From NCBI GenBank assembly GCA_027622715.1, contig JAQBYN010000018.1, positions 1-61,988 of the forward strand: a stretch of 61,988 nucleotides of DNA, read 5' to 3'. Shown here in pieces: positions 43,550-51,679 of this stretch. Origin of the DNA: Pseudomonadota bacterium (lineage in GTDB: Bacteria; Pseudomonadota; Alphaproteobacteria; SHVP01). Position numbers and translations under genes: made by a program. Within the stretch, counting starts at the first letter, position 1, and each line of letters starts with the position of its first letter. The notes beneath the pieces were generated by a model. That model was not told where the DNA came from, did no database searches, and saw nothing but the letters and a program-made list of their open reading frames with translations.

Positions 43550-45529
43550 TTAGTTGGTTAGGTCTTGGCTAAGTCTTAGCGGTACTTCGTTGCCATCGGC
43601 AAGGCGGGTGCGATAGACCTGAAGATTGCCCATCACGCGCTGCACGTAGTCGCGTGTCTCAGTAAAAGGAATAAGTTCGATCCAATCGACCGCATCGACC
43701 GCGTCGGTGCGTGGGTCGCCGCTTTGGCGCATCCAACGTCGTACGCGGCCCCCGCCTGCGTTGTACGCGGCGACCGCCAATACATAGTTGCCATCGAACG
43801 TCTCCAACAACTCTTTCAGATGCGCCGACCCCAACATGGCGTTGTAATCCGCATCGCTGGTCAATTTGTCCACGCTATAGCGCACCTTGATGTTCTTGGC
43901 CGTGCGCCGCGCGGTGGCGGGCATCAATTGCATCAGTCCGCGCGCGCCGGCATGGCTGATCGCCTCCGGGTCGAACGCGCTTTCTTGGCGCGACATCGCC
44001 AGCAGAAGGGCGCTGTCTTGAATGTAGGTTTGGGGCATCTTGATGATCGGGTAGGCGCGGCTCGTCAGATAGACGCCGTCCTGTTCGGCGCTCTTGGCAA
44101 CGCGAACCGACAGGTCGCGGCGGCCAATCGCATCGGCCAGCACGGCGACCAAGACCCGTTCGCCGGCGGTCCGGACCTGCCCGTCGAGTTGCATGACGAA
44201 GGGGTCGGCTTGGCGGCCTTCACCCAGATCCGCCAGCAGGCGGGACACTTGTGTCATTTCCCGTCCAGGGAACTCTTCGGCCTCCGCGATGGTCGGGGCC
44301 GGCTCGTCAGGCAGCTTCAAACTTGGCGCGGAACCCAGGCGCTCGATCGCCAGCTGGCCGTGATAGGTCAGCGGATATACGGCCGCGTCGCTATACCACT
44401 TCGCCGCCAATTCCGGATCGTCCAGCGCGTCTGCGGCGCGTCCCGCCCAATAGGCGGCCCGAGAAATGCTCACCGGAAAGAACACCGCGCTGTGAAGCCG
44501 TGCAAAATGATCCAGGGCCAGATCGGGCTGTTCCAGGAACCGAAGCGCGATCCAGCCCGCCAGCCATTCGGCTTCGGCATAGTCCGGACCGCCGGGCTCG
44601 AGATCGCTCAACGTCGCCACCACGTAGGCATCGGTGACGTCGCCTTCATAGAGCGCGTTGCGCACCTGAATGCGCCGTTCGCGCCACCATTTGTCGGCGC
44701 GCAATTCGCTCAACCGCGGCTCCAGCATGATTTCGCGCGCGCGATCGTCAAAGCCCTTGGTCCGGCGCCACCGTGCGCGCTCAAAAGCAAGTCCCGGGTT
44801 GCCCCGGTGTGCTTCGGGTACCCGACCGATCAGCGTGTCGACGTTACCAGCCGAGGCGATCAGCCCGATGCGCGCCAAACTCAGCGCGCGCAAATCCGGC
44901 GAGACCCTTGGCAACAGGCGCGTCGCGTCGGACCGGCGCCGATCCCATAGCAGTCGGTCGAGCCGGTCGGCGTGATCGTCGCGCGTCAAAAGCTGACGAT
45001 GTCGGCGCAGCAGTGTCCGCTCGTCGCTGCGGGCGAAATTGCCTTCGATCCAGGCCTCGCGCAGCAGTTTATAGCCGGCGTCATGCAGACCGCCGCGCAG
45101 CTGGGCTTCAGCCAAGCGAACTTTGCCCGTCGTGCTAACCGGCTGGTGACGTTCGAACCAGTCCAGCACGAACGTATCGTCACTCTCGGGGCGATCTTGC
45201 AAAAGCGCTTCGGCATTGCGCAGCATCCGCGCCACGTCTGGCCAATCGGGATGTTCGTCGATGAACGACGCAATTTCATTGAACGTCGGTGTCGCGCCCG
45301 GTTGAATGTAATAGCGCCAGCGAAAGTAGGTCGTGGCCAGCGGGTCGCGGCCTTTCGCGGCGGCGTCGAGCGACGCGGACCATTGCCCTTTAGCAGCGGC
45401 GGCGAAGGCCTCGCCGTAAATCAGGCGGTCGCCCGGCGACACACCGCTGGCGGTCTGGGCGTTTGGTGCGCCCGTCCAGATACCCAAAGCAACGGTACCG
45501 GCGATGATCGACCCGAGTAGTCGGCCCAT
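43550..45529 (-). CDS. Soluble lytic murein transglycosylase (Slt type)
   Basis: 659 residues with a signal peptide ([18 protein letters not shown] to PNAQTA), a long superhelical middle of TPR-like helices, and a C-terminal goose-lysozyme-like SLT domain. The catalytic Glu lies in [11 protein letters not shown] (near residue 515), followed by [10 protein letters not shown] and AYNAGGGRV. Cleaves peptidoglycan glycan strands in the periplasm to 1,6-anhydro products. Divergent from dapA, and a frequent neighbour of it in alphaproteobacteria. Confidence 0.93.
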   Translation of the reverse strand: MGRLLGSIIAGTVALGIWTGAPNAQTASGVSPGDRLIYGEAFAAAAKGQWSASLDAAAKGRDPLATTYFRWRYYIQPGATPTFNEIASFIDEHPDWPDVARMLRNAEALLQDRPESDDTFVLDWFERHQPVSTTGKVRLAEAQLRGGLHDAGYKLLREAWIEGNFARSDERTLLRRHRQLLTRDDHADRLDRLLWDRRRSDATRLLPRVSPDLRALSLARIGLIASAGNVDTLIGRVPEAHRGNPGLAFERARWRRTKGFDDRAREIMLEPRLSELRADKWWRERRIQVRNALYEGDVTDAYVVATLSDLEPGGPDYAEAEWLAGWIALRFLEQPDLALDHFARLHSAVFFPVSISRAAYWAGRAADALDDPELAAKWYSDAAVYPLTYHGQLAIERLGSAPSLKLPDEPAPTIAEAEEFPGREMTQVSRLLADLGEGRQADPFVMQLDGQVRTAGERVLVAVLADAIGRRDLSVRVAKSAEQDGVYLTSRAYPIIKMPQTYIQDSALLLAMSRQESAFDPEAISHAGARGLMQLMPATARRTAKNIKVRYSVDKLTSDADYNAMLGSAHLKELLETFDGNYVLAVAAYNAGGGRVRRWMRQSGDPRTDAVDAVDWIELIPFTETRDYVQRVMGNLQVYRTRLADGNEVPLRLSQDLTN

Positions 45530-45572
45530 GGTCCTCTCACCTCATTCCGCGGCAACCATACACCACACTCGC

Positions 45573-45601
45573 TTGCGAGGGTGTTCCCATGGCGCTATGG
45601 T
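45573..45601 (+). promoter_or_regulatory. Candidate sigma70-type promoter for dapA
   Basis: TTGCGA (45573-45578), a 17-base spacer and TATGGT (45596-45601). The predicted transcript start, near 45608, leaves about 30 bases before the dapA ATG. Confidence 0.4.
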
Positions 45602-45636
45602 CGCGCGAATTTCACATTGTCTATATGGGGTTAGCC

Positions 45637-46512
45637 ATGTTCAAGGGCTCCATCGTCGCGTTGGTCACACCATTCAACAATGGTGCCATCGACGAAAAAG
45701 CCTTTCAGGACCTCGTGGAGTGGCACATTTCCGAGGGCACTCACGGTATTGTCCCCGTCGGAACGACGGGGGAATCGCCGACGCTCACGCATGAAGAACA
45801 CAAGCGTGTGACAGAGCTTTGCGTCGAAGCAGCGACCGGCCGGGTTCCCGTCATCGCCGGCACCGGGTCCAACGCAACCGCCGAAGCCATCGAATACACC
45901 CAGCACGCCCAGAAGGCGGGCGCCGATGCGGCGCTCATCGTGGCGCCTTATTACAACAAGCCGACCCAAGACGGCCTCTTCGCCCATTTCAAGGCGATCC
46001 ACGATGCGACCGACATCCCAATCATTCTGTACAACGTCCCCTCCAGAACCGTCGCGGATATCGCGCAAGAAACGATTGTCCGGCTCGCCGATCTGCCGAA
46101 CATTGTCGGCATCAAGGATGCGACGGCCAATCTTGCGCGGGTGTCGTCGACGCGCTTGTTGCTCGGCCCGCAATTTTGCCAACTGTCGGGTGAAGACCCG
46201 ACGGTCCTCGCCTTCATGGCCCATGGCGGGCACGGTTGTATCTCGGTGACAGCGAACATCGCGCCGCGCCTGTGCGCCGAATTCCAGAATGTCTGGGCAG
46301 AGGGGCGTCCGCTCGACGCGCTGGCGCTTCACGACCGGTTGATGCCGTTGCATATCGCGTTGTTTCTTGAGACCAGCCCGGCGCCGGCCAAATACGCGCT
46401 AAGCCTACTTGGCAAGTGCACCGACGAATTGCGTCTGCCACTTGTGGGCCTCGGCGATCAAACCAAGGAGCGCGTCCGGACGGCCATGAAGTCTGCCGGC
46501 TTGATCGAGTGA
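45637..46512 (+). CDS. dapA: 4-hydroxy-tetrahydrodipicolinate synthase
   Basis: 291 residues; the start at 45637 gives the family N-terminus [13 protein letters not shown] (an ATG 48 bases earlier adds non-conserved sequence). The pyruvate-binding TTGESPTL, the Tyr in ILYNVPSRT and the Schiff-base Lys in VGIKDAT are intact. Condenses pyruvate and aspartate semialdehyde in lysine/diaminopimelate synthesis. smpB follows within 4 bp, a common arrangement in this class. Confidence 0.96.
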   Translation: MFKGSIVALVTPFNNGAIDEKAFQDLVEWHISEGTHGIVPVGTTGESPTLTHEEHKRVTELCVEAATGRVPVIAGTGSNATAEAIEYTQHAQKAGADAALIVAPYYNKPTQDGLFAHFKAIHDATDIPIILYNVPSRTVADIAQETIVRLADLPNIVGIKDATANLARVSSTRLLLGPQFCQLSGEDPTVLAFMAHGGHGCISVTANIAPRLCAEFQNVWAEGRPLDALALHDRLMPLHIALFLETSPAPAKYALSLLGKCTDELRLPLVGLGDQTKERVRTAMKSAGLIE

Positions 46513-46516
46513 CACC

Positions 46517-46990
46517 ATGGCAGCAAAGCCGCCGCGGGTCGGCCACACCGTCGCGGTCAACCGGAAGGCGCGGCGCGACTATCACATTGAGGACACGCTC
46601 GAAGTCGGGATCATTCTAACCGGCAGCGAGGTCAAAAGCCTGCGCGCTGGCGGCGGCAGCATCGCCGAAGCCTATGCCGCCGAACGTGAGGGTGGCTTGT
46701 GGCTCGTGAACGCCCACATCCCCGAGTTCAAAGCGGCCAATCGCAACAACCACGAACCGACGCGCCCGCGCAAACTGCTGCTGCATAAAAAACAGCTGGA
46801 GAAATATCTCGGCGAGGTTCGGCGTGGCGGCATGACCATCATCCCGCTCAAGATTTATTTCAACCCGCGCGGCATCGCCAAGCTCGAACTCGCCTTGGGT
46901 CAAGGCAAGAAGAATTACGACAAGCGCGCCGACATCAAGGCGCGCGATTGGAAGTTGAGCCAGGCCCGACTCTTGCGCGGCCGCGGCTAA
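46517..46990 (+). CDS. smpB: SsrA-binding protein
   Basis: 157 residues: VAVNRKARRDYHIEDTLE, EVKSLRAGGGSI, the tmRNA-binding VNAHIPEF and KKNYDKRADIKARDW near the C-terminus. Binds tmRNA and brings it to stalled ribosomes for trans-translation. It starts four bases after dapA. The tmRNA gene itself is not in the window. Its stop overlaps the convergent DUF1801 gene. Confidence 0.96.
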   Translation: MAAKPPRVGHTVAVNRKARRDYHIEDTLEVGIILTGSEVKSLRAGGGSIAEAYAAEREGGLWLVNAHIPEFKAANRNNHEPTRPRKLLLHKKQLEKYLGEVRRGGMTIIPLKIYFNPRGIAKLELALGQGKKNYDKRADIKARDWKLSQARLLRGRG

Positions 46991-47415
46991 CCTGCCGCAG
47001 CGCGCTTTCGCGTCTTGCGGGCGTGATAGGTCAGCGCCAGGGTGACGCAATGCCGCACCGCCCGTTTCGGCAACGTCGCACCCGGCTTGAATAGAATCGC
47101 TCGGTTGCCCTGAAACGTCAGGTCGTCGCCGAACAGGCTGCGATAGGTATCAATCAAGTTGGTCTGACAATGCACGAACAGTGCGCAGGCTTCGGGCGCC
47201 TCGCGCACATCGCCCAATCTAATCGTGGTCCCGGTCCGCGCGTTGCCGGGCAAATACGCGGGCTGGCCCCATTTCAGGGTCTCGACAACGCCGCCGACTT
47301 CCTCGGTCTCGGCCGCCGCGTAGATAAGTTCGCGCAGTTGCATCATCGTGCGCCGCGCTTTCGGTGGATACGCGTCGAACGCCGCGCGCACTGCTGCGTT
47401 CTTGAAGGCTCTCAT
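46987..47415 (-). CDS. DUF1801 (YdhG/YjbR-like) protein
   Basis: 142 residues from ATG 47415; a start 17 codons upstream overlaps the neighbouring gene and is less likely. WGQPAYLPGN, the FVHCQTNLIDTY stretch and the basic C-terminus ARKTRKRAA fit the small DUF1801 family of unknown function. Convergent with smpB. Confidence 0.72.
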   Translation of the reverse strand: MRAFKNAAVRAAFDAYPPKARRTMMQLRELIYAAAETEEVGGVVETLKWGQPAYLPGNARTGTTIRLGDVREAPEACALFVHCQTNLIDTYRSLFGDDLTFQGNRAILFKPGATLPKRAVRHCVTLALTYHARKTRKRAAAG

Positions 47416-47416
47416 C

Positions 47417-47941
47417 TCAATAGAGCCATGCGGCCCAGGCCGGGTCCTCGTCTTTGTGCGCGGCATAGATCCGCGTCATCTCGTCCAGGAAGTAGAGCTT
47501 GCCAAGAATCGTCACAGCCGCCCCCACAATTGCTGCCCACAAAATCAGATCAATCAAACCGTAGCCCAGCAGCACGATGCCCACTAGGGCGATTGCGTTG
47601 CCGACGTGCGGCATCACACGCTCACGTGCGGTCAACGCGAGTGTTTTGCGGACCAGCCACAGCCGCTCGCCCAGCACGCTGCGTGACGACCAATGCATCG
47701 TCGACCGTGGCTTCGGGAATACCCGCGGGTTCAACCAGGTCCACACCATTACCGCGGCCAGCGGCACGAGGCACCACCAGCCGAGCCAAACGCGCGCCCA
47801 AATCGCCAGCGCCAACAGCGCGACGATCGGCATGCGCGTCCACACGCTTAAGGGATTCACGTGGCGCGCCCACACCTCATCGCGCATACCGAACAGCCGC
47901 AGCAGGAATCCTTCCATAGGCGCAAAGTCTAGAAGCGCCAT
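47417..47941 (-). CDS. DUF6653-like integral membrane protein
   Basis: 174 residues; ATG 47941. The N-terminal MRDEVWARHVNPLSVWTR, two pairs of hydrophobic helices (WTRMPIVALLALAIW, WWCLVPLAAVMVW; then AIALVGIVLLGYGL, LWAAIVGAAVTILG), and the NPRVFPKPRSTMHWSSR loop agree with DUF6653. Function unknown. One base separates it from DUF1801 on the same strand. Confidence 0.65.
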   Translation of the reverse strand: MALLDFAPMEGFLLRLFGMRDEVWARHVNPLSVWTRMPIVALLALAIWARVWLGWWCLVPLAAVMVWTWLNPRVFPKPRSTMHWSSRSVLGERLWLVRKTLALTARERVMPHVGNAIALVGIVLLGYGLIDLILWAAIVGAAVTILGKLYFLDEMTRIYAAHKDEDPAWAAWLY

Positions 47942-47982
47942 GGGCTCTTGACGAATCACCGCCACGGTCACAGCGTGGCCGG

Positions 47983-49188
47983 ATGAGCCCGCCTGCAACC
48001 GCGACACCCACCGTCACCGTGCCCTACCTGATGGTCGCCACCATGGTGTCGGTGGTGGCGGCGACAATCTATGTGCCGTCGCTGCCGTCGATCGTCGCCG
48101 ACCTCGGTACGTCGCCCACGCTGGCGCAGTTCTCGCTCACCGCGTTTGTCCTCACCTTCGGCATAGTTCAGCTGTGGCATGGCCCGGCATCAGACCGCCT
48201 GGGCCGCTACCGTGTCCTGGCCGGAAGCCTGGTGGTCTTCATCGTCGGTACTGCGGTTTGCGCCGTCGCACCGAGTATCGAAGTTCTTATTGTGGGCCGT
48301 ATGCTCCAAGGCCTCGGCGCAGCCGGGGTCGGCGTGTTGCCGCGGGCCATCGCGCGAGATCAATTCGGCCATGAAGCGAGCGCGAGGGTCTTTACCTACC
48401 TGTCCATGGCAGCGTCGGCGGCGGCCACCGCATCGCCAGTCATCGGTGGCGGCCTTGAGGGGCTTACCGGTAGCTGGCGACTAAGTTTCGTCTTGCTTGG
48501 TCTATTTGCTGCTTGGGTGCTTTTTCTCTCGGCTCGCCGCGCACCGTTCCTCGCCGCCGGTAGTATCGAACGGCCCGCCGGTTTGCGTGGCTACATCGCC
48601 GACTATTGGTCGTTGATGCGCCGCGCGCCGTTCGCCTTCAACGTCATTGGCGGCGGCTTCTTGCGAACCGGCTTTTACGCCTTCATCGTGTCGGTTCCCT
48701 TCGTGCTCACCAACATGTACGGCACCTCGGTCGCCGGCGTCGGTGTCATCATGATGACGTTGACCGGTGCGTTTCTCGGCGCCTACTTTATTGTTGTGCG
48801 CATCGCACATCGCTTTCGACCTGACACTCTCGTCGTTGCCGGCACTGCAATCTCCATGCTGTCGCCTGTTGCACTTGCGCTCCTGACCTTGACCGACGCT
48901 GGGCCGGTTGTTGCCGTTTCGCTGCCCGTCGCGCTCTTTGGGTTCGGTAATGGCTTCGCGATACCGATGGCCAACGCGCTCGCGGTTGGCGCTAACCCGC
49001 GCATGGCTGGGGCCGGGTCGTCACTGTTGGGGTTTTGGGCTTACACGATGGGGGCGGGCGGTACGGTGGCTGCGGGGTTGCTCACTCATGACACGGCCCT
49101 GCCGCTCGCGATCCTGTTGGCTATTGCGACAACAGGCGCGCTCGCCTGTTTCGTCGTCGCGCGCATCGCGGCACTGCGCAGCATCTAA
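47983..49188 (+). CDS. MFS transporter, DHA1 (Bcr/CflA-type)
   Basis: 401 residues, 12 predicted helices. Motif-A-like GPASDRLGRYRVL after helix 2, FIVGTAVCAVAPSIEVLIVGRMLQGLGAAG and ARDQFG are typical of Bcr/CflA drug or metabolite efflux proteins. Probably exports a small toxic molecule. Its stop overlaps the convergent uracil-DNA glycosylase gene. Confidence 0.92.
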   Translation: MSPPATATPTVTVPYLMVATMVSVVAATIYVPSLPSIVADLGTSPTLAQFSLTAFVLTFGIVQLWHGPASDRLGRYRVLAGSLVVFIVGTAVCAVAPSIEVLIVGRMLQGLGAAGVGVLPRAIARDQFGHEASARVFTYLSMAASAAATASPVIGGGLEGLTGSWRLSFVLLGLFAAWVLFLSARRAPFLAAGSIERPAGLRGYIADYWSLMRRAPFAFNVIGGGFLRTGFYAFIVSVPFVLTNMYGTSVAGVGVIMMTLTGAFLGAYFIVVRIAHRFRPDTLVVAGTAISMLSPVALALLTLTDAGPVVAVSLPVALFGFGNGFAIPMANALAVGANPRMAGAGSSLLGFWAYTMGAGGTVAAGLLTHDTALPLAILLAIATTGALACFVVARIAALRSI

Positions 49189-49817
49189 TCTTTGAGTCGA
49201 CGGGCCGCCGCGCTGACAACATCCTCAAACATCTCTGTCGTCAGCCGCCGGGTGTTGGTGTTGTAGCGCGAGCAGTGATAGCTGTCGGCAAGCCACAAGC
49301 CGTTGGCCATCGCGTGCACCGCGCCGTGTGCGAACTTATGGGCCGACTGTTTTTCCGCCAGCGTCGTCAACACGGCGTCGTGCGCGAGCTTGCCCAAGGC
49401 GAGCACGCCCCTCAGCTTCGCCATGCCCGACATTTCGCTAACCAGGAATGGCCGACAGGTGCGTGCCTCGATGCCGGTCGGTTTGTTCTGTGGTGGCACG
49501 CAGCGCACCGCGTTGGTGATTCGGCAATTGACCAAATGCATCCCGTCATCGGCGCGTTCGTCATAGGGGCCGACAGCGAGCCCGAACTTCAACAACGTCG
49601 GGTACAACAACTGCCCGGCATAGTCGCCCGTGAACGGTCGCCCGGTGCGGTTCGCGCCGCGCAACCCAGGTGCGAGCCCGACGATCAACAGCGCTGCATC
49701 GCTGCCGCCAAACGACGCCACCGGCGCATTGTGCCAATCAGGAAAGGCGGTGGTATTGGCTTCCCGGAACGCGGCGAGCCGCGGGCACAGCGAACAATCG
49801 AGGGTCGGGGCGTCCAT
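49185..49817 (-). CDS. Uracil-DNA glycosylase, family 5 (UDGb type)
   Basis: 210 residues. N-terminal CSLCPRL cysteine pair (part of an Fe-S site), active-site region LIVGLAPGLRGANRTGRPFTGDYAG, VNCRITNAVRC with two more cysteines, LALGKLAHDA, and the C-terminal SYHCSRYNTNT. This fits UDGb, which removes uracil and other deaminated bases from DNA. It replaces or supplements family 1 UDG. Confidence 0.88.
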   Translation of the reverse strand: MDAPTLDCSLCPRLAAFREANTTAFPDWHNAPVASFGGSDAALLIVGLAPGLRGANRTGRPFTGDYAGQLLYPTLLKFGLAVGPYDERADDGMHLVNCRITNAVRCVPPQNKPTGIEARTCRPFLVSEMSGMAKLRGVLALGKLAHDAVLTTLAEKQSAHKFAHGAVHAMANGLWLADSYHCSRYNTNTRRLTTEMFEDVVSAAARRLKD

Positions 49818-49833
49818 GCCCCAACCTTACGGG

Positions 49834-50424
49834 TCAGGCGCTTTCGCGCAACGCTGGGGGCGTATCGGGTTCGTTGGCTGCGGTTTGCTGGTCGCGGTGA
49901 ACCCGCGCGATCCGCGGCATCAAGTCGGCCAATTCGATGAACGCGTCGGCCTGGCGCCGCAGGTCATCGGCGATCATCGGCGGGCTGGTAGCGATCGAGC
50001 TGACGACCGTCACCCGCACCGCTTTGCGCTGGACCGATTCGACCAATCGCCGAAAATCGCCGTCGCCCGAAAACAAGTAGACATGATCGAGATGCGGCGC
50101 CATTTCCATCAAATCGACGGCCAATTCGATGTCCATGTTGCCCTTGATCTTGCGCCGGCCGGCGTGATCGGTGAATTCCTTCGCCGGTTTGGTCACCAGC
50201 GTGTAACCGTTGTAGTCCAGCCAATCGACCAACGGACGGATCGGCGAGTATTCCTGATCCTCGATCAACGCGGTGTAATAGAGCGCGCGGACCACGCGCC
50301 CGCGCTCGTTGAAAACGTCCAGCAGGTTTTTGTAGTCGATGTCGAATCCGAGGGCGCGCGCCGCGGCATATAGATTGGAGCCGTCGATGAACAGCGCGAT
50401 GCGCTCAGCTGATAAAGCAGTCAT
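49834..50424 (-). CDS. NYN-domain (LabA/DUF88-like) protein
   Basis: 196 residues. The PIN-like fold acidic residues are visible in IALFIDGSNLYAAARALG, MDIELAVDLMEMA and LFSGDGDFRRLVE. Family knowledge: RNase-like domain; in cyanobacteria LabA affects clock output. Here a probable RNA-processing nuclease. Divergent from folK across about 140 bp. Confidence 0.88.
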   Translation of the reverse strand: MTALSAERIALFIDGSNLYAAARALGFDIDYKNLLDVFNERGRVVRALYYTALIEDQEYSPIRPLVDWLDYNGYTLVTKPAKEFTDHAGRRKIKGNMDIELAVDLMEMAPHLDHVYLFSGDGDFRRLVESVQRKAVRVTVVSSIATSPPMIADDLRRQADAFIELADLMPRIARVHRDQQTAANEPDTPPALRESA

Positions 50425-50497
50425 TTCAAGCCTATCTGTGTGACCGCGGCACCGGTCGTCGGCCTAGGGGCAGACGCCAAAACACGGCGGGTCGTAC

Positions 50498-50503
50498 TAT
50501 GAT
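50498..50503 (+). promoter_or_regulatory. Possible -10 box for folK (TATGAT)
   Basis: TATGAT with only a weak -35 match. A transcript starting near 50510 would leave almost no leader for the GTG at 50517 but a normal leader for the GTG at 50562, supporting the later start. Confidence 0.35.
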
Positions 50504-50561
50504 CGTTATGTAGCGTGTGACAAACCGCCCGCAAGGGCCGTTTCAGGGAAAGCACATCACC

Positions 50562-51098
50562 GTGATTTTGATCGGTTTGGGCGCCAATCTACCGCATCCG
50601 CAACTCGGACCGCCTGCGGCCACCCTCAGCGCCGCGTTGCGCCACTTTCCGGCGGAAAAGCTCCGCGTTGTGGCCTGTTCGCGGCTTTTTGAAAGCGCGC
50701 CGGTCCCGGCCTCTGATCAGCCCTGGTTCGTCAATGCGGTGGCGCGGATCGAGACCGGCCTGGATCCTGCGGGCGTCTTAGCGGCGCTCCACCGCGTCGA
50801 GGCTGCTTTCGGCCGGGTCCGGCACCAACGCTGGGAGGCCCGCGTTCTGGACCTCGATCTCCTCGATTATGCCGGTGCCGTCCATACCGGGGTCCCGCCT
50901 GACCTCACCGGGGTCCCGCCTGACCTCGAACTCCCACACCCCCGCATGGCGGCGCGCGGCTTCGTGCTCCTGCCCCTGGCCGATCTCGCGCCAGATTGGG
51001 TCCACCCGATTAGCGGCAAGACCCTGGCCCAGCTGGTTGCCGCCTTGGACCCCGACCAGGTCGTTCGCTCCTGCGCTGAGGCGCCGCCAATCCCTTGA
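50562..51098 (+). CDS. folK: 2-amino-4-hydroxy-6-hydroxymethyldihydropteridine diphosphokinase
   Basis: 178 residues from GTG 50562, giving the family-like N-terminus (M)ILIGLGANL; an in-frame GTG at 50517 adds 15 unlike residues. FESAPVPASDQPWFVNAV, and the catalytic-site VRHQRWEARVLDLDLLDY with ELPHPRMAARGFVLLPL further on, are intact. Transfers pyrophosphate from ATP in folate synthesis. Oddity: an exact 21-bp duplication inserts seven extra residues (TGVPPDL twice) in the loop before ELPHPR. Confidence 0.92.
   Translation: MILIGLGANLPHPQLGPPAATLSAALRHFPAEKLRVVACSRLFESAPVPASDQPWFVNAVARIETGLDPAGVLAALHRVEAAFGRVRHQRWEARVLDLDLLDYAGAVHTGVPPDLTGVPPDLELPHPRMAARGFVLLPLADLAPDWVHPISGKTLAQLVAALDPDQVVRSCAEAPPIP
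50886..50927. repeat. Exact 21-bp tandem duplication inside folK
   Basis: Units 50886-50906 and 50907-50927 are identical and in frame, each coding TGVPPDL. Recent slippage or duplication is likely since no base differs. Confidence 0.95.
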
Positions 51099-51114
51099 AA
51101 TGCCTCACAAACCC

Positions 51115-51143
51115 TTGCGTTGTGCAACGCAACCGCATATCTA
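51115..51143 (+). promoter_or_regulatory. rpoZ-rsh promoter with 18-bp dyad over the -35
   Basis: TTGCGT (51115-51120), a 17-base spacer and TATCTA (51138-51143) form a good sigma70-type promoter about 65 bp before rpoZ. The -35 lies inside a perfect inverted repeat, TTGCGTTG-TG-CAACGCAA (51115-51132), a plausible repressor site or folK-transcript hairpin. No T tract follows, so a terminator is less likely. Confidence 0.6.
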
Positions 51144-51209
51144 AGGGCAGTATCCCCGCGCCCCAAGGCGGCGGCGGGGTGCTGCCGGATAGCCGTATTG
51201 GAGAGTTGA

Positions 51210-51596
51210 ATGGCCCGCGTCACCGTCGAGGATTGCGTCGAAATCGTCCCCAACCGTTTTGAGCTCGTGGTTTTGGCGGCCCAGCGGTCGCGCGAAATCT
51301 CGGCCGGTGCGCCGCTGACGATCGAACGCGACAACGACAAAAACCCAGTCATCGCGCTGCGCGAAATCGCCGATCGCACGGTGTCGACCGACGAGCTCGA
51401 TGATTCGCTCATCCTCAGCTTGCAAAAGCAGGTCGAGTCCGACGAGCCCGAAGAAGACGATATGGCGATGCTCATGTCGAGCGATTGGACGCCTGAGCCG
51501 GCGCCCCCCGCCAAGCCCGAGCCTGAATACAATGAGGAAGATGTTTTCCGCAAGCCCGCGAGCGCGACCGATGCCGCCGGGCCGGAGGGAATTTAG
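51210..51596 (+). CDS. rpoZ: RNA polymerase omega subunit
   Basis: 128 residues: [30 protein letters not shown] and the [10 protein letters not shown] segment are the omega hallmark. The acidic C-terminal tail (ESDEPEEDD, then a proline-rich end) is longer than in enterobacteria, as usual in alphaproteobacteria. Helps fold the beta' subunit and forms part of the ppGpp site. It is followed by rsh after 83 bp, a conserved pairing. Confidence 0.96.
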   Translation: MARVTVEDCVEIVPNRFELVVLAAQRSREISAGAPLTIERDNDKNPVIALREIADRTVSTDELDDSLILSLQKQVESDEPEEDDMAMLMSSDWTPEPAPPAKPEPEYNEEDVFRKPASATDAAGPEGI

Positions 51597-51679
51597 CGCA
51601 GCACTGCGCACCGTCTCGCCGATGACGGTTGGCGTGCCGCGTGTGACGGCGCCTTACGCGCTGTACCGACCGGCATGCG

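Noticed and set aside
43724-44950. 408-residue plus-strand frame
   Set aside because: Lies antisense to the lytic transglycosylase gene, which has a signal peptide and catalytic motifs; explained by GC-rich codon bias.
51596-51609. Terminator after rpoZ (GCGCAG-CA-CTGCGC)
   Set aside because: Short palindrome with no T tract, and rsh follows closely, so read-through is more likely.
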